DNA from: VRUE01 sp963712595
GTDB lineage: Bacteria; Actinomycetota; Thermoleophilia; Solirubrobacterales; 70-9
Assembly (NCBI GenBank): GCA_963712595.1
Contig: CAVQIM010000003.1
Coordinates: 310,001-374,000, forward strand
Length of the DNA: 64,000 bases
Direction of reading: 5' to 3'
Shown: one piece after another, positions 28,183-37,427 of the stretch
Numbering within the stretch: the first letter of the stretch is position 1
Layout: each line of letters starts with the position of its first letter
Program-made: the position numbers and the translations under genes
Notes under the pieces: generated by a model
Told to the model about the DNA's origin: nothing
What the model saw: only the letters and a program-made list of their open reading frames with translations
Database searches by the model: none

Positions 28183-30353
28183 CCGTGGAGGTGGCCAAGC
28201 ACCGCGAGCTGGGGTTGACCGATTCCGAGTTCGAGCTGATCTGCGAGCAGCTCGGGCGGGAGCCAAACGACGTCGAGCTGGCGATGTTCAGCCTGCTCTG
28301 GTCCGAGCACTGCGCCTACAAGCACTCGCGCAAGCTGCTGCGGCGGCTGCCGACCGAGGGCGAGCGGGTGGTGATGGGGCCGGGCGAGAACGCCGGCGCG
28401 GTCGACGTCGGCAACGGCTACGCGATCGCCTTCAAGGTCGAGTCGCACAACCACCCGAGCGCGGTCGAGCCCTTCCAGGGGGCGGCGACCGGGGTCGGCG
28501 GCATCCTCCGCGACGTCTTCGCGCTGGGGGCGCGACCGATCGCGATCCTCGACTCGCTGCGCTTCGGCGAGCTCGACTCAGTGCGCTCGCGCCACCTGCT
28601 CGACGGGGCGGTGCGCGGGATCGGCCACTACGGCAACTCGATCGGCGTCGCGAACGTCGGTGGCGAGATCTACTTCGAGGCGCCCTACGAGCACAACTGC
28701 CTTGTCAACGCGATGTGCGTCGGGATCGCGCAGACGAAGGACATGGTCCGCGCCGCCGCCGCCGGGGTCGGTAACGCGGTGGTCCTGATGGGCGCATCGA
28801 CCGGGCGCGATGGGATCGGCGGCGCCTCGGTGCTGGCCTCGGCCGAGCTGGGCGAGGGTGACGAAGCGAAGCGGCCCACGGTGCAGATCGGCGATCCCTT
28901 CGAGGAGTCGAAGGTGCTCGAGTGCTGCCTGGAGCTGCTGGAGAAGGGGCTGCTGGTCTCGCTGCAGGACCTCGGCGCGGCGGGCCTGACCTCCTCGGCC
29001 GGGGAGATGGCCTCGGCCGGCGGCGTCGGCATCGACCTCGACGTGGCCCGGGTGCCACTGCGCGAGGCCGACATGGAGCCCTTCGAGATCATGGTCTCCG
29101 AGTCGCAGGAGCGGATGCTCGGCGTGGTCGAGCCGGCCAAGGTCGATCAGGTACTGGCCGTCTGCGAGAAATGGCAGACCGGCGCAGCGGAGATCGGCGT
29201 CGTCACCGACAGCGGCCAGGTGCGGGTGCTGCGCGACGGAGAGGTGGTCGGAGAGATGCCGGTCGGCGCCCTGGTCGACGGCTGCCCGCTCTACGACCTG
29301 GCGCCGGCCGAGCCGGATGGATGGATCTACGGCAACCGGGAGACGCTCGATCGCGACGCCTCCGCCGAGGAGACCCTGCTGGCCCTGCTCTCCTCGCCGA
29401 GCGTCGCCTCCAAGCGCTGGGCCTTCGAGCAGTACGACTCGGTGGTCGGCTCGCGCACGGTGCGCCGGCCCGAGTCCGCCGACGCCGCGGTGCTGCAGAT
29501 CCCCGAGGCCGGCAGCGCGATCGCGGTCTCGATCGACGGCAATGGCCGCCGCGTCGCCTGCGACCCCTACGCCGGCACGGTCGAGGCGGTACTCGAGTGC
29601 GCCCAGAACCTCGCCTGCGTCGGCGCCGAGCCGCTCGGCCTGACCAACTGCCTCAACTTCGGCAATCCAGAGAAACCGGCGCCCGCATGGCAGCTCGACC
29701 GCGCCGTCAGCGGCCTCGCCGACGCCTGTAAGGCGCTCGGCGTCCCGGTCGTCGGCGGCAACGTCTCCCTCTACAACGAGGGACCGGAAGGCCCGATCTA
29801 TCCCACCCCCGTGATCGGCATGGTCGGCGAGCTTCCCGACCCCGCCCGTACATGCGGCATCGCCTTCGTCCGCGAGGGCGACGCGATCGCCATCCTCGGT
29901 CCCTTCAAGCCATCGCTGGCGGGCTCGGAGCTGGCCAAGCTCCGCGGCGAGCTCGAGATGGGCCTGCCCGAGCCGGAAGTCGCCGCGGTGGCCGAGGCCT
30001 GCGCCACCCTCCGCGAGGCCGTCCGCGCCGGCCAGCTCTCATCAGCCCACGACATCAGCGACGGTGGCCTCGCCTGCGCCTTGGCGGAGTGCGCAATCGG
30101 AGCCGGCCTCGGCTGCAGCGTCGACCTGCAGCCGCTGCGTGAGCGCGGGTGCTCGGCCGAGGAGGCCTTGTTCGGCGAGGGAGCAGGCGGCTTTCTGATC
30201 AGCGGCGGGCTATCGGAGCTCGAGGCGATCGGAGCAGTCGTCCTCGGCCAAACCGGTGGCGCCACGATCGAAGTAGCGGAGGACCCATGCCTCAGGGCGT
30301 CGGTGGCCGACGCGGAATCGGCATGGCGCTCCTTGTCACGCCAGCTCACCTGA
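28179..30353 (+). CDS. purL: FGAM synthase large subunit PurL (small type)
   Basis: A 724-residue PurL of the PurS-dependent type, made of two AIR-synthase-like halves. Visible are SEHCAYKHSRK, KVESHNHPSAVEPFQGAATG, GGILRDVFALGARPIA, and in the second half NCLNFGNPEKP, VVGGNVSLYNE and SAHDISDGGLACALAE. It makes FGAM from FGAR, ATP and ammonia. GTG start at 28179. A small hairpin joins its TGA to the stop of the convergent MFS gene. Confidence 0.96.
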   Translation: MTVEVAKHRELGLTDSEFELICEQLGREPNDVELAMFSLLWSEHCAYKHSRKLLRRLPTEGERVVMGPGENAGAVDVGNGYAIAFKVESHNHPSAVEPFQGAATGVGGILRDVFALGARPIAILDSLRFGELDSVRSRHLLDGAVRGIGHYGNSIGVANVGGEIYFEAPYEHNCLVNAMCVGIAQTKDMVRAAAAGVGNAVVLMGASTGRDGIGGASVLASAELGEGDEAKRPTVQIGDPFEESKVLECCLELLEKGLLVSLQDLGAAGLTSSAGEMASAGGVGIDLDVARVPLREADMEPFEIMVSESQERMLGVVEPAKVDQVLAVCEKWQTGAAEIGVVTDSGQVRVLRDGEVVGEMPVGALVDGCPLYDLAPAEPDGWIYGNRETLDRDASAEETLLALLSSPSVASKRWAFEQYDSVVGSRTVRRPESADAAVLQIPEAGSAIAVSIDGNGRRVACDPYAGTVEAVLECAQNLACVGAEPLGLTNCLNFGNPEKPAPAWQLDRAVSGLADACKALGVPVVGGNVSLYNEGPEGPIYPTPVIGMVGELPDPARTCGIAFVREGDAIAILGPFKPSLAGSELAKLRGELEMGLPEPEVAAVAEACATLREAVRAGQLSSAHDISDGGLACALAECAIGAGLGCSVDLQPLRERGCSAEEALFGEGAGGFLISGGLSELEAIGAVVLGQTGGATIEVAEDPCLRASVADAESAWRSLSRQLT

Positions 30354-30363
30354 GCGGTCAGGT
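30348..30363. terminator. Short hairpin spanning the purL and MFS stop codons
   Basis: ACCTGA and TCAGGT arms with a 4-bp loop contain the purL TGA and the TGA of the convergent transporter gene. Too short to be a strong terminator on its own. Confidence 0.4.
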
Positions 30364-31779
30364 CAGGGTCTCGGCTTCGGGTTCCAACATGCCCAGACTC
30401 TGAGTGCGATCCTCGGCCCTCTCCGGCGAGGGTCCGAGCCCCAACACGACGGCGCCCGAGGCCAGTGCGGCGAAGACCGAGAAGAGGTAGGCGCTGTCGG
30501 AGACCGAGAGGGCGTCGGCGGGCGAGGTGGGGTCGCCGACCATGGCGACGAGGATCGCGGTGCCGAGGACGGCGCCGACCTGGCGGAAGGCGGCGTTGAC
30601 GGCGCTGGCGGTGGCGAAGCGGTCGTCGGGGACGTCGCGGACGGCGGCGGAGCCGAGGGTGGGGAAGGCGAGGCCGATTCCGATGCCCGTCAAGCAGGCA
30701 CCCGGCAGCCAGAGGCCGAGCCAGTCGGGCTCGGCGCCGGCGGAGCGCAGGACCATCACCCCGGCGGCGAAGAAGAGGGCGCCGGGGACGATCACGGCAC
30801 GGTGGCCGAAGCGGTCGGCGAGGCGGCCGGCCGGGCCGGCGAACACGGTCGAGAGGGTCGGACCGGGGAGGGTCGCGGCACCGGCCTGGAGCACGGTGTA
30901 GCCCCAGATCGAGGTGAGGAAGAGGACGTTGCCGAGGATCAGCGAGAAGAAGGCGGCGGCAAAGAGGAGCGTGCCGAGGTTGCCGATGCGAAACGAGCTA
31001 TGCGCGAACAGGGCGGGCTCGACGATCGGGCGGGGGTGACGGGTGCTGCGCAGGACGACACCGGCCAGCAGGACCGCCGAGGCGGCGAAAGCACCGAGCG
31101 TCGAGGGCGCCGTCCAGCCCCAGTCGTTGCCCTCGACGATCGCGAGGGTGACCAGCGCCAGGCTCGAGGCCAGCATCAGCGCGCCGGGAAGGTCCGGGAG
31201 GCGGCTGTCGAGCTGAGGGCGCTCGCGCAGGCGGCTTCGCCCGAGCAGGAAGATCGCGGCGCCGAGCGGCAGGTTGACGAGGAAGACGAGGCGCCAGTCC
31301 GAGACCTCGACCAACGCCCCGCCGAGGGTCGGGCCCACCGCCGCGGCCGCTGCTGCGGCGGCACCCCAGATCCCCACCCCGGCCGCGCGCCGCTCCGCCG
31401 GGAAGGCGTCGAGGACTAGCGCCAGCGAGGTCGGCGCGATCAGCGCCGCGCCGACCCCCTGGACGACGCGGAAGGCAATCAGCATCGGCAGCGAGGGCGC
31501 CACCGCGCAGAGCAGGCTGGCGGCGGTGAAGCCGGCGATGCCGAGCAGGAAGACGCGCTTATGGCCGAAGCGGTCGGCGACGCCGCCGGCAGGCACCAGC
31601 AGGGCGGCGATGGCGACGAAGTAGCCGTCGAGGACCCAGGACAACGCATCGCGCCCGGAGCCGGCGAACGAAGCCGAGATGTCCGGGAAGGCGATGTTGA
31701 CGATCGTGGTGTCGAGAAAGGCGAGAAAGGCACCGGCAGAGGCGATCGCCACCGCACTTCTATGACCGCGGTCATACAT
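30358..31779 (-). CDS. MFS drug exporter, DHA2 (EmrB/QacA) type
   Basis: The 473-residue protein has about 14 membrane helices. DHA2 landmarks are LAFLDTTIVNIAFPDI in helix 1, GGVADRFGHKRVF in the first cytoplasmic loop (motif A) and VVQGVGAALIAPTSLAL (motif B/C region). It should pump hydrophobic compounds out using the proton gradient. It is divergent from a TetR-family gene with only 18 bp between starts, so it is probably controlled by that repressor. An internal GTG (codon 10) is an alternative start that would leave the palindrome at 31761 outside the coding part. Confidence 0.88.
   Translation of the reverse strand: MYDRGHRSAVAIASAGAFLAFLDTTIVNIAFPDISASFAGSGRDALSWVLDGYFVAIAALLVPAGGVADRFGHKRVFLLGIAGFTAASLLCAVAPSLPMLIAFRVVQGVGAALIAPTSLALVLDAFPAERRAAGVGIWGAAAAAAAAVGPTLGGALVEVSDWRLVFLVNLPLGAAIFLLGRSRLRERPQLDSRLPDLPGALMLASSLALVTLAIVEGNDWGWTAPSTLGAFAASAVLLAGVVLRSTRHPRPIVEPALFAHSSFRIGNLGTLLFAAAFFSLILGNVLFLTSIWGYTVLQAGAATLPGPTLSTVFAGPAGRLADRFGHRAVIVPGALFFAAGVMVLRSAGAEPDWLGLWLPGACLTGIGIGLAFPTLGSAAVRDVPDDRFATASAVNAAFRQVGAVLGTAILVAMVGDPTSPADALSVSDSAYLFSVFAALASGAVVLGLGPSPERAEDRTQSLGMLEPEAETLT
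31761..31776. promoter_or_regulatory. Palindrome at the MFS/TetR divergent start region
   Basis: TATGACCGCGGTCATA is a perfect 16-bp palindrome at the 5' end of the transporter gene. A second, imperfect one (GGACTATAGACTATGTCC, 31783-31800) covers the regulator start. Either could bind the adjacent TetR-family repressor. Confidence 0.45.
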
Positions 31780-31797
31780 CGGAGCGGACTATAGACT

Positions 31798-32418
31798 ATG
31801 TCCGTGGGCATAGCGCGAATCGCCGACGGGCAGCCAGCCGAGCGCAAGCGGCGCGACGGCCGGGCGCTGCTGCTCAAGGGAGCGCGGCAGCTGCTCGCCG
31901 AGAAGGGCTACGCGGGGATGGAGCTGCGCGACGTCGCCGAGCGCGGCAAGGCTCCGCGCGGCTCGATCTACCACCACTTCCCAGGCGGCAAGACCCAGCT
32001 CGCCCGCGAGGCCGCCGAGCTCGAGGGGACGACGATCCGCGACACGATCGAGCGCTCGCTGGAGGAGCGCGGCCTGAAGCAGACGCTGACGATGTTCGGC
32101 GGGATCTTCCGCCGGCGGGTCAAGGACCACCCGGAGCGAATCGGCTGCCCGGTCGCCGCCGCGGCGCTGGCCCGGCCCGAGGACCCGGAGCTCGCCGCAG
32201 TGGCCACGGCTGCCTTTCAGAGCTGGGAACGCCCGATCGCGGCAGCGCTTCGAGACGAAGGCATCGACGTGAGAGACGCCGAGGCGTTCGCCGGCCTGGT
32301 CGTCTCCACGATCGAGGGCGCTCTCCTGCGAGCCCGCGCCGCCGGCAGCCAGGAGCCGCTCGACTCGGCGATCGGCGGTCTCGAGCGGGCGCTCGACTCG
32401 CTGCTCGATGACGGCTAG
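31798..32418 (+). CDS. TetR/AcrR-family repressor
   Basis: A 206-residue regulator. The N-terminal helix-turn-helix is RALLLKGARQLLAEKGYAGM followed by RDVAERGKAPRGSIYHHFPGGK, typical of the TetR class (LfrR/YxaF-like C-terminal domain with GCPVAAAALA). It probably represses the divergent DHA2 exporter and itself, and is released by a ligand that the pump exports. Ligand unknown. Confidence 0.9.
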   Translation: MSVGIARIADGQPAERKRRDGRALLLKGARQLLAEKGYAGMELRDVAERGKAPRGSIYHHFPGGKTQLAREAAELEGTTIRDTIERSLEERGLKQTLTMFGGIFRRRVKDHPERIGCPVAAAALARPEDPELAAVATAAFQSWERPIAAALRDEGIDVRDAEAFAGLVVSTIEGALLRARAAGSQEPLDSAIGGLERALDSLLDDG

Positions 32419-32428
32419 GCTGCGCGCG

Positions 32429-33400
32429 ATGCGAAGGCACCTGGGGGCAGCGGTCGCGACGCTCGCCATCTCATTGCTCTGCGCTCCGGCCGCCGGGGCG
32501 GCGACCGAGGTGGGCGGCAACTGCGTCGCCGATGCGCGCGCGAAAGACCTCGCCATCGTCGGGCTGGCGAAGACGGGCAACCCCTTCCCGATGGCAGTGC
32601 CCGCGGCGGGAGTCGTGACCCGCTGGAAGATGCAGGTCGAGGAGAGCGAGGTCCTGCTCCCGCAGCGTCTCCTGGTCTTGCGGCCGACCGGTAAAGCCGA
32701 TGAGTTCCTCACGGTCGACGAGAGCGAAACCCAGCTGGTCGAGCCGGGCGCCAACGAATTCGCGGCCAGGATCCCGGTCCGGGTCGGCGACCGTTTCGGG
32801 CTCTCCGGATTCACCGAGACCTACTTCTGCGACGACGAAGCCGCGGACACGTCGGGGGTCTATGCGGGCGAAGCTTCGGTCGACGAGGCGAGGGTCTTCA
32901 AAGTCGAAGCAGGGCTCGGCACGCCGGTGACCGCGCTGATCGAGCCAGACCGCGACGGCGACGGCTATGGCGACGAGAGACAGGACAAGTGCCCGCAGAA
33001 CGCCGCCTACCACCGGAACGCATGCTCACCGGTGACGCTCACCGTCGAGACCAAGGCGCGGCGACGCTCGATCCTGGTCGGGGTCCGAGCCGACATGGAT
33101 GTCTCGGTCCAGGTCTTCGGTCAGGTCGGCTGGGGTTTCAAGTCGAAACGGAAACCGGGCAGCGGCAAATCCAAACCGACGAGGCTGATCGTCGGCCTGC
33201 GCGGCAGCACGAAGGACGTTGCGCCGGGCAAAGCCACGAGCTTCAGGATCGCGCTGCCGAAAACGGTGATGCGGCGACTCAGCCGGATCACGCCGCAGGA
33301 GTCTCTGAAGGCGGAGATCACCGCGTTCGCCACCGATTCGGAGGGCGCCCTGGCGGACCGCAGGGCGATAGTCAGGCTGAGGGGCCAGAAGGGGACCTAA
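32429..33400 (+). CDS. Secreted hypothetical protein with a calcium-type DxDGDG motif
   Basis: A signal peptide (MRRHLGAAVATLAISLLCAPAAGAA) precedes a beta-rich exported protein of about 300 residues. A segment DRDGDGYGDERQDKCPQN resembles thrombospondin type-3 / calcium-binding repeats found in many surface proteins of this bacterial group. The C terminus is Lys/Arg-rich with no catalytic motif. I start at ATG 32429, just after the TetR stop. Function unknown. Confidence 0.6.
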   Translation: MRRHLGAAVATLAISLLCAPAAGAATEVGGNCVADARAKDLAIVGLAKTGNPFPMAVPAAGVVTRWKMQVEESEVLLPQRLLVLRPTGKADEFLTVDESETQLVEPGANEFAARIPVRVGDRFGLSGFTETYFCDDEAADTSGVYAGEASVDEARVFKVEAGLGTPVTALIEPDRDGDGYGDERQDKCPQNAAYHRNACSPVTLTVETKARRRSILVGVRADMDVSVQVFGQVGWGFKSKRKPGSGKSKPTRLIVGLRGSTKDVAPGKATSFRIALPKTVMRRLSRITPQESLKAEITAFATDSEGALADRRAIVRLRGQKGT

Positions 33401-33502
33401 GAGGCTGGGCCCGCGTCCGGTCCGGTCCCGCTCCGTTGCTACCCTGCCGGGGTAGGCAGTCCGCCTGCGCGTCACGTCCTATACCGCGAGGAAAGCACGC
33501 GC

Positions 33503-34933
33503 TTGACTCCGCCCCAGGGGTATCAGATAGATCGCGACGGCCCGCGCGAGGAATGCGGGGTGTTCGGCGTATACGCACCGGGGCACGATGTCGCGCGCCT
33601 CGCCTACTTCGGCCTCTACGCGCTGCAGCACCGCGGCCAGGAGTCGGCCGGGATCGCCACCGGTCAGGGCGGTCACATCACGACGCTGCGTGACTCGGGG
33701 CTCGTCTCCCAGGTCTTCGACGAGGAGAAGCTGCGGGCGCTGGAGGGCGACATGGCGATCGGCCACGTGCGCTACTCCACCACCGGCGGCGGCTCCTGGG
33801 AGAACGCGCAGCCGGTCTGGCGCGACGACGGGCGCGAGCTGGCACTGGCCCACAACGGCAACCTGACCAACGCGGTCGAGCTCTGGGCCGAGCTGAAGGA
33901 GCGCGGCATCGCCTTCCGCGGCACCTCGGACTCCGAGATCATCGCGGCGCTGCTCTCCGCCCACGAAGGCAAGCTGATCGAGGACGCGGTCACCGACGTG
34001 ATGCCGCGCCTGCAGGGCGCCTACTCGACCGTGGTGATGACCAAGCGAGCGATCGTCGCCTTCCGCGACCCGCACGGGGTGCGGCCGCTCTCGCTTGGGC
34101 GGCTCGAGGACCGCTTCGTCGTCGCCTCGGAGAGCTGCGCCTTCGACATCATCGGCGCCGAGCTGATGCGCGAGGTGCACCCGGGTGAGATGGTCTCGCT
34201 GACCGAGCGCGGCCTGGAGACGCGCCAGGTGGTGAAGGCCGAGCGACCCGCCACCTGCGTCTTCGAGCACATCTACTTCTCCCGCCCCGACAGCCGCCTC
34301 GAGGGCAAAGTCCTGCAGCAGGTGCGGGGGCGGATGGGCGAGATCCTCTGGCGGCAGGCGCCGGTCGATGCCGACCTGGTGATCTCGGTGCCGGACTCCG
34401 GCAATCCCGCCGCCGCCGGCTTCGCCCGCGCCTCGGGCCTGCCCCGCGACGACGGCCTGATCAAGAACCGCTACGTGGCGCGGACCTTCATCCAGCCGGG
34501 CCAGGAGCTGCGCAAGCACGGTCTGCGGCTGAAGTTCAACCCGCTGCCGGAGATCGTCGCCGGCAAGCGGATCGTCGTCGTCGACGACTCGATCGTCCGG
34601 GGGAACACCACCAGGCAGATCGTCGGCATGCTGCGCGACGCGGGCGCGAAGGAGATCCACCTGCGGATCTCGGCCCCGCCGATCCGCCACCCCTGCCATT
34701 ACGGGGTCGACATGTCCACCCGCGAGGAGATGATCGCCCACGAGCGCACGGTGGAGGAGATCGCCGACGAGCTCGACTGCGACTCGCTCGCCTACCTCTC
34801 TCTCGAGGGCGTCTACGAGGCGATCGGGACCGCCCCCGAGGACCACTGCGACGCTTGCTTCAGCGGCCGCTACCCACTCGGCGACCCCGAGGAGGCGAAT
34901 GGCAAGTTCGCCCTGGAGAACGTCATAGGCTGA
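33503..34933 (+). CDS. purF: Amidophosphoribosyltransferase
   Basis: The 476-residue enzyme performs the first committed step of purine synthesis. A short propeptide precedes the N-terminal nucleophile Cys in EECGVFGVYA. The glutaminase domain shows LYALQHRGQESAGIA and HNGNLTNA; the phosphoribosyltransferase domain has the PRPP loop RIVVVDDSIVRGNT. Later cysteines (CHYG, DHCDACFSG) match the 4Fe-4S ligands of the Bacillus-type enzyme. TTG start with GAGGAAAG upstream. Its 3' end forms the arm of a palindrome shared with the purN start. Confidence 0.96.
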   Translation: MTPPQGYQIDRDGPREECGVFGVYAPGHDVARLAYFGLYALQHRGQESAGIATGQGGHITTLRDSGLVSQVFDEEKLRALEGDMAIGHVRYSTTGGGSWENAQPVWRDDGRELALAHNGNLTNAVELWAELKERGIAFRGTSDSEIIAALLSAHEGKLIEDAVTDVMPRLQGAYSTVVMTKRAIVAFRDPHGVRPLSLGRLEDRFVVASESCAFDIIGAELMREVHPGEMVSLTERGLETRQVVKAERPATCVFEHIYFSRPDSRLEGKVLQQVRGRMGEILWRQAPVDADLVISVPDSGNPAAAGFARASGLPRDDGLIKNRYVARTFIQPGQELRKHGLRLKFNPLPEIVAGKRIVVVDDSIVRGNTTRQIVGMLRDAGAKEIHLRISAPPIRHPCHYGVDMSTREEMIAHERTVEEIADELDCDSLAYLSLEGVYEAIGTAPEDHCDACFSGRYPLGDPEEANGKFALENVIG

Positions 34934-35029
34934 TCGTGGCGCTGCGCATGCCGGCGTCCTCGGTCGCTTGCGTGCAAAGCATGCTTCGCTCCCTGCGTCC
35001 TTGATCTGCTTGACCACGATCAGCCTATG
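34924..35029. repeat. Variable-arm palindrome, copy 3 (purF-purN)
   Basis: Perfect 16-bp arms CATAGGCTGATCGTGG and CCACGATCAGCCTATG. The left arm contains the purF stop and the right arm the purN ATG. Read on the minus strand, the inside shows AGATCAAGGACGCAGGGAGC ... GCGACCGAGGACGCCG, the family core. Confidence 0.85.
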
Positions 35030-35644
35030 AGCACTTTCAAAATCGTCGTTCTCGCGAGCGGGAGAGGGTCCAACCTGCAGGCGATCCTCGACCGGATACA
35101 CGGGCGCGACGGGATCGAGGTGGTCGGGGTCGGCTCCGACAAGCGCGGCGCGGCGGCGCTGGAGCGAGCCAGCGCGGGGGGCGTCGAGACCGCCGTCTTC
35201 CCGCGCGACGAGTTTGCCGATCGCGAGGGGCGCGACGCGGCGATCGGCGACTGGATCGAGGCCCGCGAAGCCGACCTGATCGTCCTCGCCGGCTACATGC
35301 AGCTGCTCAGCGCCGCCTTCATCGCCCGCTTCCGCCACCGCGTCGTCAACGTCCACCCCGCTCTCCTGCCCTCGTTCCCCGGGCTTGACGCGATCGGGCA
35401 GGCACTCGACGCGGGAGTCGAGACGACCGGCGTCAGCGTCCACTTCGTCGACGAGGGAGTCGACACCGGGCCTGTGATCCTCCAGCACGAGGTCTCCGTG
35501 CCCGCCGAGCGCGACCGCGCAGCGCTGGAGGAGGCGATCCACGCCACCGAGCACGAGCTCTACCCGGAGGCGATCCGCATGATCGCGGCGGGCAGGGTTA
35601 GGATCGACCCGAACGATCCTCGCCGGGTCGTCGTCGATGAGTAG
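35027..35644 (+). CDS. purN: Phosphoribosylglycinamide formyltransferase
   Basis: The 205-residue enzyme uses 10-formyl-tetrahydrofolate to formylate GAR. It has VLASGRGSNLQAI for the phosphate, LAGYMQLLSAAF, the catalytic NVHPALLPSFPG (His) and SVHFVDEGVDTGPVI (Asp). The ATG lies in the right arm of a 106-bp palindrome, so its ribosome binding site would be taken into a stem in the mRNA. A second palindrome separates it from purH. Confidence 0.95.
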   Translation: MSTFKIVVLASGRGSNLQAILDRIHGRDGIEVVGVGSDKRGAAALERASAGGVETAVFPRDEFADREGRDAAIGDWIEAREADLIVLAGYMQLLSAAFIARFRHRVVNVHPALLPSFPGLDAIGQALDAGVETTGVSVHFVDEGVDTGPVILQHEVSVPAERDRAALEEAIHATEHELYPEAIRMIAAGRVRIDPNDPRRVVVDE

Positions 35645-35807
35645 GAGTCCATTCGAAAACCCTCCGCGCACGCCTGACGGCGGCGGACGCTGCGCGGCGC
35701 GGCGTCCTCGGTCGGCCGAATGGAGCTGCCATTCGCGCCTCCCTACGTCCTTGCCCCGCTTGGTCCGGCGCTCGGCAGTCGCACACGTATGGTTTTCGAA
35801 TGGACTC
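35645..35807. repeat. Variable-arm palindrome, copy 4 (purN-purH)
   Basis: Perfect 17-bp arms GAGTCCATTCGAAAACC and GGTTTTCGAATGGACTC; the right arm holds the purH ATG. The reverse complement of the inside matches copy 1 over about 120 bp (GAGCGCCGGACCAAGCGGG, CAAGGACGTAGGGAGG, GACCGAGGACGCCG). Confidence 0.85.
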
Positions 35808-37419
35808 TAAGCCCGCCGCAGACACCCGCACCGAGGCCGTGAGCGACGGCGCGGTCAGGGTGCGCCGGGCGCTGGTCTCGGTCTCCGACAAGACCGGGGT
35901 CGCCGACTTCGCCCGCGGGCTTGCCGGCCTCGGGGTCGAGCTCCTCTCCACCGGCGGCACTGCCTCGGCGTTGCGCGATGCCGGGCTGGAGGTGACCGAC
36001 GTCTCCGAGTTCACCGGCCAGGAGGAGATCCTCGGCGGCCGGGTCAAGACCCTGCACCCGCGCCTGCACGCGGCGCTGCTGGCACGGCGCGACGACCCCG
36101 CGCACATGGCGACGCTCGAGAGCGAGGGGATCGAGCCGATCGACCTGGTCTGCGTCAACCTCTACCCCTTCGAAGAGACCGTCTCCGGGCACGAGGTCGA
36201 GCCCGAGGTCGCGGTTGAGAACATCGACATCGGCGGCCCGACGATGATCCGCGCCGCCGCCAAGAACCACGACGGGGTCGCGGTCGTCGTCAAGCCCGAG
36301 TCCTACGACGCGGTCCTGGCGGAGCTCGAGGAGTCTGGTGGCGAGATCTCGGCCACGACCCGCCACTGGCTAGCCAACGAGGCCTTCGCCCAGACGGCGC
36401 GCTACGACGCCGCGATCAGCCGCTGGTTCTCGGCCGAGTACGAGGACTTCCCCGAACACCTCGCCGTCGCCTACGAGAAGGTGCTCGACCTCTCCTACGG
36501 CGAGAACCCCCACCAGCGGGGAGCGCTGTACGCGGAAACGGGCGGGCGCAGCCACGTCCTCTCGCGGGTCTCGAAGCTGCACGGCCGGGCGCTCTCCTTC
36601 AACAACGTGCTCGACCTCGACTCGGCCCGGCGCCTGGTCGAGGACTTCGAGCAGCCGGCCTGCACGATCGTCAAGCACAACAACCCCTGCGGCGTGGCGA
36701 TCGGCGCCGACGCGCTCGAGGCATACCGCAAGGCGCTCGCCTGCGACCCGATGTCCGCCTTCGGCGGCGTGATCGCCTTCAACCGGCCGGTCAGCGAGGC
36801 CCTGGCCGAGGAGCTGCACGAGAACTTCGTCGAGGTGCTGATCGCGACCGACTACGAGCACGGTGCCCTCGCGGTTCTGCAGCAGAAGGAAGCGATCCGC
36901 ATCCTCTGCGAGGAGGAGCGCCGCCAGCGCGATCCGAGCGAACGCGACGTCAAACGGGTGCTGGGCGGCCTCCTGATCCAGGACCGCGACGGCGAGCCGG
37001 AGCCACGCGAGCTGATGGAGGTGGTGACGAAGTCTCAGCCGAGCGAGGGGCAGTGGGACGACATGTGCTTCGCCTGGACCGTCGTCCGCCACGTCCGCTC
37101 CAACGCGATCGTGATCGCCAAGGACGGCGCCACCCTCGGCATCGGCGCCGGGCAGATGAGCCGCGTTGACTCGGTCCGCCTCGCGGTCGAGAAGTGCCGC
37201 GACGCCCGCGGCGAGGACGCCGACGCCCTGATCGCCGACTCCGCCGTCGCCTCCGACGCCTTCTTCCCCTTCGCCGACGGCCCCGAGCTGGCGATCCAGG
37301 CCGGTACTACCGCGGTGATCCAGCCGGGCGGCTCCAAGCGCGACGCCGACGTGATCGAGGCCTGCGACGCCGCCGGCGTCACCATGGTCTTCACCAAGCA
37401 CCGCCACTTCCGGCACTGA
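35800..37419 (+). CDS. purH: Bifunctional AICAR formyltransferase / IMP cyclohydrolase
   Basis: The 539-residue enzyme does the last two steps to IMP. The N-terminal cyclohydrolase shows ALVSVSDKTGVADFA, LLSTGGTASAL and GGRVKTLHPRLHAALLA. The C-terminal formyltransferase has CTIVKHNNPCGVA (catalytic Lys-His) and FTKHRHFRH at the very end. The first 20 residues are a variable, hydrophilic lead. The ATG is inside the arm of the palindrome at 35645-35807. Confidence 0.96.
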   Translation: MDSKPAADTRTEAVSDGAVRVRRALVSVSDKTGVADFARGLAGLGVELLSTGGTASALRDAGLEVTDVSEFTGQEEILGGRVKTLHPRLHAALLARRDDPAHMATLESEGIEPIDLVCVNLYPFEETVSGHEVEPEVAVENIDIGGPTMIRAAAKNHDGVAVVVKPESYDAVLAELEESGGEISATTRHWLANEAFAQTARYDAAISRWFSAEYEDFPEHLAVAYEKVLDLSYGENPHQRGALYAETGGRSHVLSRVSKLHGRALSFNNVLDLDSARRLVEDFEQPACTIVKHNNPCGVAIGADALEAYRKALACDPMSAFGGVIAFNRPVSEALAEELHENFVEVLIATDYEHGALAVLQQKEAIRILCEEERRQRDPSERDVKRVLGGLLIQDRDGEPEPRELMEVVTKSQPSEGQWDDMCFAWTVVRHVRSNAIVIAKDGATLGIGAGQMSRVDSVRLAVEKCRDARGEDADALIADSAVASDAFFPFADGPELAIQAGTTAVIQPGGSKRDADVIEACDAAGVTMVFTKHRHFRH

Positions 37420-37427
37420 CAGCCGGC

